Source: Udaeobacter sp963725505
GTDB taxonomy: Bacteria; Verrucomicrobiota; Verrucomicrobiia; Chthoniobacterales; UBA10450
Reading direction: 5' to 3'
DNA: 64,000 nt
Assembly: GCA_963725505.1 (NCBI GenBank)
Contig: CAVRYN010000022.1
Span: 62,001 to 126,000 of the forward strand
This document shows, in pieces, positions 35,590-42,910 of the stretch. The stretch's first letter is position 1, and the number at the start of each line of letters is the position of its first letter. A program made the position numbers and the translations under genes. The notes beneath the pieces were generated by a model. The model was not told the DNA's origin and made no database searches. It saw nothing but the letters and a program-made list of their open reading frames with translations.

Positions 35590-35907
35590 ATGTTCGCTAT
35601 GAAGGCCGCTCAAAATCTTTCCCAGGAACAGGCCGCATTTGCGACGTTAGTCGCCAATTACAATGGATATAAATGGGTCCCTTCTCCGACAGCAACCCCC
35701 ACCCTTACACAAAGCGGCTTGCTTGCGGTGTTGCTGGCACGCCAGCGCTACAAAGCGATCCAGTTGGCCCGGCGTCGCGCACGGCGCGAGAAGCGGCATG
35801 CCGCCTTTTGGAGAACATTCGCATGGCTATTCCACGCGCGCGCAGTACGAACGCTCGTCGACGATTCTGCCAAGCCTTTGATAGGAACAGTTCCGCGCCA
35901 CACTTAA
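35590..35907 (+). CDS. Small basic protein of unknown function
   Basis: I place the start at ATG 35590 or 35599 (MKAAQN) rather than 35494. The product, about 105 residues, has a central alpha-helical, Arg-rich stretch (LLARQRYKAIQLARRRARRE-KRH). No family recognised. It lies upstream of two more small genes on the same strand (35924, 36145). Confidence 0.45.
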   Translation: MFAMKAAQNLSQEQAAFATLVANYNGYKWVPSPTATPTLTQSGLLAVLLARQRYKAIQLARRRARREKRHAAFWRTFAWLFHARAVRTLVDDSAKPLIGTVPRHT

Positions 35908-35923
35908 ATTTTCACCAACTACC

Positions 35924-36148
35924 ATGTCTCACCAAATCCACACCTACACAGAGCTCAAGAACCAGATTCACGAAGATCTGCGGACCCAACATCCCGAATG
36001 GATCGAGCCCACTGGTGAATGCCCCACGTGTGACGAGCACGAGGCGCGCCTGAAGGAACTGTTCGAAGCGCTGGCGCGAAGTGAATCCAACACTGAAACG
36101 AGCCAGCGAGTGTTAACGGAGGATCAGACAAAGCCCAGCTCGCCATGA
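35924..36148 (+). CDS. Small soluble protein with a C-P-T-C motif
   Basis: A 74-residue protein with PEWIEPTGECPTCDEHEARL near its middle, where the two Cys and the following His and Asp/Glu could hold a metal or form a redox pair, then a short helix. The stop overlaps the next small gene as ATGA. No family recognised. Confidence 0.6.
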   Translation: MSHQIHTYTELKNQIHEDLRTQHPEWIEPTGECPTCDEHEARLKELFEALARSESNTETSQRVLTEDQTKPSSP

Positions 36149-36321
36149 GATTCCTTAAAGAATCGCTACTTTCGTTCTTCGTCGTGGGCGTTGTTCTATG
36201 CCTTTACTTTCTCGCCGCGGTCGCTGCGCTTTTTACTCTCCGCGATTCGCTCCATCGCGTACGCGAACAAAAGAACCTGCGTCATTTTGAAATTGCGGCA
36301 TCGCGATTGATCGCGGAATAA
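36145..36321 (+). CDS. 58-residue membrane protein
   Basis: ATG 36145 overlaps the previous stop. The product has one helix (LLSFFVVGVVLCLYFLAAVA-ALF) and a charged C-terminal part (RDSLHRVREQKNLRHFEIAA). Too short for family assignment; the coupling and clean membrane segment argue that it is real. Confidence 0.55.
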   Translation: MRFLKESLLSFFVVGVVLCLYFLAAVAALFTLRDSLHRVREQKNLRHFEIAASRLIAE

Positions 36322-36330
36322 ATCGGTATT

Positions 36331-36347
36331 GGCCTAAAGTCCTATAG
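36331..36347 (+). promoter_or_regulatory. Regulon box k (GGCCTAAAGTCCTATAG)
   Basis: Box, TAGGCA (36345-36350), 17 bp, CAAAAT (36368-36373); the spacer and -10 context are close to those after box h. The DUF4956 start is 28 bp beyond the -10. Confidence 0.85.
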
Positions 36348-36401
36348 GCAGCTCAACGCAGGCTTGACAAAATTGCACCGAGACCAGCATAAACACCATC
36401 T

Positions 36402-37289
36402 ATGAAGACTCACTCAAGCTTGAATAAGATGATCGCGCCCGGTTCAGATTACATGATGTCGACGCATTTCTTTCGCTCTGGTCGTCATCTTAGACGAGCG
36501 CTGCGCATCATCTGTGCCGTCGCTGTCGTTACCCTCGTGAGCGTGCTGTCCTCGGCAGCATTCGCCGCCAACCCTGCGGAAGAGATGGCCAAGGCGGGAG
36601 CCACTGGAGGTATCGATCCCAAGGGGAATTCGTGGGTATCGATCCAGCAAAGTATCGAACAGTTCGGGCATCCGGAATTCATTCTGCGGCTGTTCCTCAG
36701 CCTTAGCCTGGCAGTGGGCTGTGCATATGCAATCGCATGGCATCCGCGGCGGGCATCACTTGCCGATCCGCTAGCCGATCTTGAGGAACGCAAGGCGTTG
36801 ATACTCCTGGGAGTGGTTGGCGCGGTTGTTGCTGAACTGAGCGGGACGAGTCAGACGCTTGCGTTTGTCATCTTCGGTATCGGCGCGCTGCTCCGATTTC
36901 GGACCTTGCTCGATAATCCGAAACTCACCGGCAAAGCAATCATGGTCGTAGTAGTCGGGCTTGCGTGCGGCATGGGATCGTGGGCGATGGCCGTCTTCGT
37001 TACCGCTTTTGCTTGGGTACTCGTCTACTGGCTTGATTCGCACTCGAGCTGCCGGGTCAGAATCCGACTCGACGACGGAGAGGATCCGAAGCCAGTGTTT
37101 GGCACGGTGCAATCGTTGCTCGTGTCCCACAAGTGTCGGCTGCAAAGTTCCGCGCTCTATGAAGACAAGGGACAGATGGTGTTTCTGCTCTATATACCGA
37201 GCGGAGTTGACCCAATGCAGCTGGAGGCAGAAGTGCGATCGAGCTTGAAAAAGCACAACGTCTCCAAGATCAACGTTGACGTGGTGTAA
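36402..37289 (+). CDS. DUF4956 / MgtC-SapB-like membrane protein
   Basis: A 295-residue protein with an N-terminal hydrophobic or signal helix ending SSAAFAA, then three or four membrane helices (FILRLFLSLSLAVGCAYAIA, LILLGVVGAVVAELSG, VIFGIGALLRFRT, MVVVVGLACGMGSWAMAVFV) and a cytoplasmic ferredoxin-like or ACT-like tail. FGIGALLRFRT recalls the R-F-R motif of the MgtC-related DUF4956 family. The role may be ion or acid tolerance, unproven. Box k precedes it. Confidence 0.78.
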   Translation: MKTHSSLNKMIAPGSDYMMSTHFFRSGRHLRRALRIICAVAVVTLVSVLSSAAFAANPAEEMAKAGATGGIDPKGNSWVSIQQSIEQFGHPEFILRLFLSLSLAVGCAYAIAWHPRRASLADPLADLEERKALILLGVVGAVVAELSGTSQTLAFVIFGIGALLRFRTLLDNPKLTGKAIMVVVVGLACGMGSWAMAVFVTAFAWVLVYWLDSHSSCRVRIRLDDGEDPKPVFGTVQSLLVSHKCRLQSSALYEDKGQMVFLLYIPSGVDPMQLEAEVRSSLKKHNVSKINVDVV

Positions 37290-37376
37290 GCGCGCTGATT
37301 CATCGATTGCCTGCGAAGCCCGTCCGGTGAACGAAGAAAGATCTGTCTAGCGCCAAGGGCGCGTTTTCATGCTAGC

Positions 37377-37395
37377 CCTGGGGCATCGCCCCAGG
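37377..37395. repeat. Palindrome CCTGGGGC-GCCCCAGG, copy 1
   Basis: CCTGGGGCATCGCCCCAGG; a second copy CCTGGGGCGCCGCCCCAGG is at 38232-38250 and a half-site at about 39808. REP-like. The gap 37290-37556 otherwise contains only the next repeat. Confidence 0.6.
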
Positions 37396-37461
37396 AATGC
37401 GTGGCGAGACTGAGCCTGCGGCATCCTCGAGGTGGATCCTAAGAGGTCAATGCTGAGCGCT

Positions 37462-37506
37462 CCTCTGCCTCGCCCCGCTAACGGGGAGAGGATTGAGGTG
37501 AGGGGT
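37462..37506. repeat. CTCGCC/GAGAGG palindromic repeat, inverse orientation, left of DUF559
   Basis: GCCTCGCCCCGCTAACGGGG-AGAGGATTGAGGTGAGGGG; it is the reverse of the GGTGAGGG/CCTCTCCCC element at 32473. The opposite orientation lies just after the DUF559 gene (37899-37938), so the gene is framed by inverted copies. Confidence 0.75.
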
Positions 37507-37556
37507 ATTCGTAAACGGCTTTTCAGAAGACCAGTTAATAGTTAGAATCAATCGTT

Positions 37557-37946
37557 GTGGATCGCGCTCGATTGCTGCGAAAGAAGGCGACGCAGCCTGA
37601 ACGTATTCTTTGGCGACACTTACGGAACCGAAATTTCGCAGACTACAAATTTCGCCGTCAGCATCCGTTCGAAGATTACGTCTTGGATTTCTATTGTCCC
37701 AGCGCAAAGCTGGCTATCGAATTAGACGGCGGTGGACATAATTATCGTGCAGGCCAAATTCGCGATCGCACGCGGTCGGAATTCCTCGCGCGCCATGGAG
37801 TCATTGTGTTGCGATTCTGGAATCATCAGGTTCGAAGAGAACTCGATAGCGTCTTGCGAGCAATCTGGTTCGCACTCGGGGAGCGACAGCAAAACAAACC
37901 CTCACCTTCATCCTCTCCCTTTGGAAAGGGGAGAGGCGAAATCTAA
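37557..37946 (+). CDS. DUF559-family endonuclease-like protein
   Basis: A 129-residue protein from GTG 37557. DARLL-type N-terminus (VDRARLLRKKATQPERILW), FADYKFRRQHPFEDYVLDFY, LAIELDGGGHNY and VLRFWNHQV match the DUF559/Vsr-like nuclease fold (E-D-x-K-type core with FRRQ, D-F-Y-C, E-x-D-G-G). The last 15 codons (PSPSSSPFGKGRGE) are a translation of the palindromic repeat. It may be a mobile, repeat-linked nuclease. Confidence 0.8.
   Translation: MDRARLLRKKATQPERILWRHLRNRNFADYKFRRQHPFEDYVLDFYCPSAKLAIELDGGGHNYRAGQIRDRTRSEFLARHGVIVLRFWNHQVRRELDSVLRAIWFALGERQQNKPSPSSSPFGKGRGEI
37899..37938. repeat. CCTCACC/GGGGAGAGG palindromic repeat, right of DUF559
   Basis: CCCTCACCTTCATCCTCTCC followed by CTTTGGAAAGGGGAGAGG. 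Overlaps the 3' end of the DUF559 coding sequence. Confidence 0.75.
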
Positions 37947-38060
37947 CAGGCGTTCAATTTGAGATAATTTATGCGAGTTGCCGATGTGTCCTCGGGCTTG
38001 GCAGGCACGAAGCAACACGAGTTTTTCGACGGTATGTACGCGATACGCGGCACCATTCCG

Positions 38061-38098
38061 CCTCGCCCCGCTTGCGGGGAGAGGATTGAGGTGAGGGG
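38061..38098. repeat. Repeat copy CTCGCCCCGC-GGGGAGAGG, inverse orientation
   Basis: Almost identical to 37462-37506 (CCTCGCCCCGCTTGCGGGGA, then GAGGATTGAGGTGAGGGGG). In the otherwise empty gap 37947-38457, which also holds the palindrome at 38232. Confidence 0.7.
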
Positions 38099-38231
38099 GC
38101 GTGCTCAATCCGAGACGCGAGGTTTAACGCACGTTCTGTTTGCAAAGTAACCAGTGCGTATAGAATTGGAAAACTACACACTGAGCTCACCCGGGCTTTG
38201 AGCGCTTGGTTATCTTGGGGGTAATAGGATT

Positions 38232-38250
38232 CCTGGGGCGCCGCCCCAGG
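38232..38250. repeat. Palindrome CCTGGGGC-GCCCCAGG, copy 2
   Basis: CCTGGGGCGCCGCCCCAGG, matching 37377-37395 except in the centre. Confidence 0.6.
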
Positions 38251-38457
38251 TTCGCCACGGCGAATGGAGCCGCACGGATGCGAGCGACATAGATGGGTTA
38301 AGCCGAGAGGCCGAAATGAGCGGGAGCGAATAAGTCAATCCGTCCTGTGGCGGACTCGCGATGAATTCTGCGCCGTTGGCGCTAGACGGAAAAAATGCCT
38401 TGGCTCGTCGCCAACGCCATGTTGACATTCCGCTCGCGCACCTGAACCGTCACGGTT

Positions 38458-39039
38458 ATGCGCAGATGGCTCATTACCGCAGTCCTTTTTGCTTACACGC
38501 TGATACTCGCGGCGCATGCACAAGAGGGGCCGAAGGATGCTGTCGTGCTAATTATTCGCCACGCCGAAGATGGCGACAGCGGCGACGGTCTCTCGCCGCT
38601 CGGCCAGGAGCGGGCCGAAGCATACAAGAATTACTTTCTAAATTTCACCGTCGATTCCAAGCGGCAGGAACCCACCGTCATTTTTGCCGCTAAAGACTCA
38701 AAGAAGAGTCATCGGCCGCGTTTAACGATGGAACCATTTGCAAAGGCAGCGAATTTGAAAATCGATACGCGTTTTGGCAACGATCAGTCGGCTGACCTGG
38801 CGGCTGACTTGCGTGCGAACCAGCAGGGAAAAGTGATTCTGATCTGTTGGCGTCACCCGTACATTCCGGCTCTGCTCGGTTCATTGGGAGCAACCCCCGA
38901 AACCTTTCTGCCGAATGGTAAATGGCCCGGTGCCGTCTTTGATTGGATCATCCTGCTTAGCTTCGATCAAAACGGCCATTTGATTCCGTCGAGCTCAAGA
39001 CGGACCAACGAACACCTGTTGCCGGGTGACTCTCAGTAG
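38458..39039 (+). CDS. Exported histidine phosphatase-family protein
   Basis: A 193-residue precursor with a signal peptide (VLFAYTLILAAHAQ). The core shows VVLIIRHAEDGDSGDGLSPL-GQERAEAY, where R-H-A is the phosphohistidine motif, and VILICWRHPYIPALL with the second catalytic His. A member of the branch-2-like histidine phosphatase superfamily; substrate unknown. No box is evident in front of it. Confidence 0.82.
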   Translation: MRRWLITAVLFAYTLILAAHAQEGPKDAVVLIIRHAEDGDSGDGLSPLGQERAEAYKNYFLNFTVDSKRQEPTVIFAAKDSKKSHRPRLTMEPFAKAANLKIDTRFGNDQSADLAADLRANQQGKVILICWRHPYIPALLGSLGATPETFLPNGKWPGAVFDWIILLSFDQNGHLIPSSSRRTNEHLLPGDSQ

Positions 39040-39071
39040 TCGGATGTGATTTCCGCAGAGAAGAGTTTGCC

Positions 39072-39761
39072 ATGCTAGAGTCGGTTGGACCGCTAGGCTA
39101 TGTAATTAGAAAACTAAACCAGGTGCGCGAGAACGGCCCTTCTTCTCAATCCCGTTTTGAAGCGATTGAAATTCTCGAAGCGCTGATCCTCGCCCTCGTT
39201 GCCGTGGCCACGGCATGGAGCGGGTACCAGGCAGCACAGTGGGCTGGGAAGCGTGCAGAGCAGTACGCCGAGGCGACTCGGCTCCGAGTCACTGCTGAAG
39301 GGGTTGTCACCCTGGCAGGACAGGAGCGGATCTACGACAGCGACACCTTCAACAGTTGGCTCGCCGCCAAGCTCAATGGTAAAGAAGAGGCCGCGGAGTT
39401 CTTTGAGCGGCGCTTTCGTGACGAGTACCGCCCCGCGTTCGCAGCCTGGATGGGCACCGATCCTTTCAAGAACGCGCAAGCGCCTCCGGGCCCGATCTTC
39501 ATGCCCGAGTACCACAATGCCAAGCACGAGCAGTTCCTTAGCCTGAATAAAGAAGCTGCGGAGATGGCCGATCGAGGCACAAAATCCGGAGAGACGGGAG
39601 ACGAGTACGTGCGCATCACGGTTCTACTGGCCACAGTGCTTTTGATTACGGCCATTGGACAGCGCTTTCATTTCAAGGCCGTGCGCGTCGTTTTTATGAT
39701 TCTTGCCTGCCTGTTGCTCTGCCTGCCACTTTTGCGATTGCTTATGCTGCCCCGCATCTGA
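39072..39761 (+). CDS. Membrane protein of unknown function
   Basis: A 229-residue protein with an N-terminal helix (ILEALILALVAVATAWSGYQ) and two C-terminal helices (ITVLLATVLLITAIG, VVFMILACLLLCLPLLRLLM) flanking a soluble, helical domain of about 110 residues. Such three-helix proteins occur widely as uncharacterised proteins. I do not recognise a domain. Confidence 0.7.
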   Translation: MLESVGPLGYVIRKLNQVRENGPSSQSRFEAIEILEALILALVAVATAWSGYQAAQWAGKRAEQYAEATRLRVTAEGVVTLAGQERIYDSDTFNSWLAAKLNGKEEAAEFFERRFRDEYRPAFAAWMGTDPFKNAQAPPGPIFMPEYHNAKHEQFLSLNKEAAEMADRGTKSGETGDEYVRITVLLATVLLITAIGQRFHFKAVRVVFMILACLLLCLPLLRLLMLPRI

Positions 39762-39783
39762 CTGGGACTCTGAGTGTGGCCTA

Positions 39784-39860
39784 TTTGATCAGCGCCAAAG
39801 GCGCTGCCCCAGGCTGGCGCTGAATGCTGCCCCGAAGGCTTTCGGGGCTAACCAGATACG
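39784..39860. repeat. Short palindromes in the gap before box l
   Basis: GCGCCAAAGGCGC, GCCCCAGGCTGGCGC and CCGAAAGGCTTTCGG-like stems follow each other. No gene visible in 39762-40095 apart from the box. Confidence 0.4.
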
Positions 39861-39942
39861 CTCCTTGCTTCGGTTCAAAAGGTATTGGGATCGCGATTGC
39901 GCTGCAGCGCGTTGGTCCTCGACACACTGCCCGAAAGTAGTA

Positions 39943-39959
39943 CGACTAAAGTCCTATAG
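39943..39959 (+). promoter_or_regulatory. Regulon box l (CGACTAAAGTCCTATAG)
   Basis: Box, TAGACG (39957-39962), 17 bp, CACAAT (39980-39985), about 110 bp before the lipoprotein start at 40096. Confidence 0.78.
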
Positions 39960-40095
39960 ACGTAGACGCCCGCCAGCGGCACAATCTGCCTCTTTGGGCA
40001 CTGTCTCGCGCAAGCCGAAGGGCGAATCGGTTGGTCTGCGCGGTTGCGAGTGACCGACGAAACCGACAGATCAAAATCATCAACAAGGAACAAAA

Positions 40096-40513
40096 ATGAA
40101 ACAAATACGAACCTCATTCAACATGATCAGCGTCATCGCTCTGGTAGCGTTGACGGTCGGTTGCGAAACAACAAACAGCACGCCATACGGATTTGCTATC
40201 CGCGGCAGGCTTCAAACTGCTCCCCGCTGATACGCCTAAGAAGCAGGAGCTGCTTAAAACCCTGACGCCAGGCAAGCTCAGTTTGATCACCTGGAAAGGA
40301 AAGCAATTCTATGTGCAACCGGACGTTCCTAACAACCAAGCCTACGTGGGAACGCCGAAAGAATACCAAACCTATCAACAACTCCGGCTGGCCAAGCAGT
40401 TGAGCAACGACAACCTCATGGCCGCTCAAATGAACCAGAATGCCATGATGGGTTGGGGGGGCGCCTGGGGACCCGGTTTCTACGGAGGCTTCTACGGTCG
40501 AGGTTGGCGGTAA
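40096..40513 (+). CDS. Lipoprotein, paralogue of the gene at 63542, one frame break
   Basis: Signal KQIRTSFNMISVIALVALTV-GC with lipobox V-G-C. One extra C near 40183 splits it from the second part, LLSAAGFKLLPADTPKKQEL, LITWKGKQFYVQPDVPNNQA-YVGTPKEYQTYQQLR and a Gly/Trp-rich end (GWGGAWGPGFYGGFYGRGWR). About 139 residues restored. The pattern S-G-F-K plus YVG-x-x-x-x-Y resembles the lipoprotein at 45483. Box l precedes it. Confidence 0.75.
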
Positions 40514-40554
40514 TGACCACTTCCTGACCGGCCAGGCAAGACGCCCAACCTTGA
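40096..40554. repeat. Segmental duplication, copy 1
   Basis: From the ATG at 40096 to past the stop this DNA is about 95 percent identical to 63542-64000, including the sequence after the stop (GACCACTTCC, CCGGCCAGGCAAGAC). The upstream sequences with their boxes are not part of the match. Confidence 0.85.
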
Positions 40555-40670
40555 CCGCATCGTGAAGGTTTTAGAGCCGCAAGATTGCTCAAATTTTTAT
40601 GAGTCACCACTTAATTCAACTAGCCCTCCGGAGCGGAAACGAAAATAACAGCAGAAAAATCAAAACAAAA

Positions 40671-42370
40671 ATGAAACGAAACCTAATCCATAACGGCTTG
40701 TCGCTGCTTATAGGTATGGCTGCGCTTTTTAGCGCGGTCGTTCCGGCCCAGGCGCAAGACAAGAAACCCAATATCCTCTTCATCATGGGCGATGATATCG
40801 GCTGGATGCAGCCGAGTTGCTATCATCGCGGCTTGATGGTCGGGGAAACACCAAACATCGACCGGATCGCGAACGAAGGCGGGATCTTCATGCACTACTA
40901 CGCCGAGCCGAGCTGCACCGCCGGGCGCAACGCATTCTTCACCGGAATGCATCCGTTGCGCACGGGCATGATCCCGCCGCAGTTGCCCGGCGCGATTTCT
41001 TACTTGCGACCCGGCACACCGGCCCTCGCCAAGTTCCTGCTCGACCTCGGCTACACGACCGGCGAGTTCGGCAAGAATCATTTGGGCGATCATCCTGATT
41101 CGCTTCCAACGGCCCACGGCTTCCAGGAGTTCTGGGGCTACCTGTATCACCTCGACGCAATGCAGCAGGTGAGCTTCCCGGACATCAACAAAAGCCCGAC
41201 CGAACAAACCGTCTGCCGCCCCTGCAAGAACGAGCCGATTCCGGGCATCCCGGAAGCGCCAGGCGCGATTGACCCCAAAGATGGCAATTGCATGACACCT
41301 CCGCGCCCGGTCCTTTGGATGAAGTCCTCCGACGGCACGGCCAAGAACCAGACGGGCAAGGACGAAGGCCCGCTAACGGTGGAGCGGTCGAAAACGGTGG
41401 ACGAGGAAATCTCCTCCCATGTGATTGACTTCCTCGACCGCAATGATCCCAAGAAGACCAACAAGCCGTTCTTCGTCTGGTACAACCCGGCGCGTATGCA
41501 TATCACGACCGTGTTGTCGGACAAGTACCTGGCCATGGTGGGGAGCCGGGTGGCAAGGACTGGGGCGTCAACGAAGCCGGCATGAAGCAGATGGACGACA
41601 ACATCGGCTACGTCTTCAAGAAGCTCGAGGACATGGGTGAGATGGATAATACGATCGTCGTCTTCACCACCGACAACGGCGCCGAGGTCACACCTTCCCG
41701 GACGGCGGCTTCACGCCGTTCAAAGGCGGGAAGCTGACCACCTGGGAAGGCGGCATGCGCGCTCCGTGCGTCGTTCGCTGGCCGGGCGACATCAAGCCGG
41801 GCACGGTCTTAAAGGAAATGTTCGCGTCGCTCGACTGGTTGCCGACGTTCGTTGAGATCGCCGGTGGTCCCAAAGGCAATGAGTTGAAGGAGCAGATCAA
41901 AGGGGCGTATAAGGGCATCGTCAAGACCACGCTCGATGGTGTTAACCAGATTGACTACCTGACGGGCAAGACCGAGAAGTCCGCTCGCGACACCTTCTTC
42001 TACTACGGTCGAATTCCCTCGGCGGTGCGCTACAAGAACTGGAAGTTGTACTACACGATGACGGGCTCCGACCGGCGCGATGCTGATGCGGCAGTCGACC
42101 TACCACTGGACCAGATCGAGAACATCATGCGCGATCCATTCGAGAATAACGTCGGGGCAGGACCAGAAGGGCCATTATGCGGTCGGCGGTTCACTCGCCT
42201 CGCCCAAGCACCGCTTATCTCTACGACTGGAACCTGCTGCCCATCGGCCAGTTGCTGTGGGAAAAGGAGCTTATGTCGTACAAGAAGTTCCCGCCTCTCC
42301 AGGCGCCGGAGACCTACAACCTGAACGGGTCCTGAAGGAATTGCAGTCGGCCGGCCACCCGAGCTCATAG
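40671..42370 (+). CDS. Exported type I arylsulfatase B, several frame breaks
   Basis: Start at ATG 40671 with signal peptide LLIGMAALFSAVVPAQAQ. The core DKKPNILFIMGDDIGWMQPS has the metal Asp pair, and C82 in SCTAGRNAFFTGMH is the formylglycine site in the C-T-A-G-R form. EFGKNHLGD carries the Lys-His pair. After about 41545 the sequence needs several frame changes (GMKQMDDNIGYVFKKLEDMG, VVFTTDNGAE, HTFPDGGFTPFKGGKLTTWEGG, then RAPCVVRWPGDIKPGTVLKE to PETYNLNG). About 560 residues when joined. A different subfamily from the sulfatases at 20366, 51883 and 55053. Confidence 0.85.
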
Positions 42371-42484
42371 TCGATCGCCAACCCAGGATTGATAACGACG
42401 GCGGGCGGCTCGAAAACGGGCCGCCCGCTTCCCATCAGCAAATAGACATAGCCAGTACGATCGGAGACGAATCATGAGAACAAA

Positions 42485-42595
42485 AAGATCGGCACGTTCA
42501 GTGACGCGCTGATGGCCGAGGCGAAGAAGAACGGCTGGACCATCATCAGCATGAAGAACGATTGGAAAGTAATCTTTCCTTTTGAGAGCAAATGA
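42485..42595 (+). pseudogene. C-terminal gene fragment, HAD phosphatase-like tail
   Basis: A 36-codon fragment with no start, reading KIGTFSDALMAEAKKNGWTI-ISMKNDWKVIFPFESK. The NGWTIISMKNDWK-type ending resembles tails of HAD-superfamily phosphatases; that assignment is tentative. The rest of the gene is missing. Confidence 0.4.
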
Positions 42596-42676
42596 GCGTG
42601 CTCAGACGACGAAGACTCACGGGTAGTGTTAGTAAATTGTCAGTTGGTCTTGAAACCGACGGCACGTACAAGGGTC

Positions 42677-42794
42677 GCCTCTCCCTTCGGGAGGGAACGG
42701 GGGACGGTGAGGGTTACTCACAGCGCGTTGTGCCGCCTGGAGGGCTCGAACCCCTCACCTTAATCCTCTCCCCTTGGCCAAGAGGAGAGGCGAA
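42677..42794. repeat. Composite palindromic repeat, copy 3 (diverged)
   Basis: CGCCTCTCCCTTCGGGAGGG, GACGGTGAGGGTTA, CCCCTCACCTTAATCCTCTC and CCCTTGGCCAAGAGGAGAGG: same architecture as 32473-32646 and 33776-33943 with different loops. Fills most of the gap before box m. Confidence 0.75.
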
Positions 42795-42845
42795 ACAAAC
42801 GCGATGGGACTGACAACCGGCGGACACTACCGATCTCACCATATA

Positions 42846-42862
42846 GGCCTAAAGTCCTATTG
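42846..42862 (+). promoter_or_regulatory. Regulon box m (GGCCTAAAGTCCTATTG)
   Basis: Box followed by TTGCCA (42860-42865). No convincing -10 at 17-18 bp. It is 49 bp before the ATG at 42911. Confidence 0.75.
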
Positions 42863-42910
42863 CCAACGGCACCGACGGCACCCTACGGTCACACTGGTGT
42901 AAAACCCACT

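Noticed and set aside
36145..36321. Toxin of a type I toxin-antitoxin pair (small hydrophobic peptide)
   Set aside because: Start is coupled to an upstream gene and there is no antisense promoter; too little evidence.
32473..42794. CRISPR array in the regions with repeated CTCTCCC and GAGAGG
   Set aside because: The copies are few, widely spaced, palindromic and in both orientations, with no constant spacers or cas genes.
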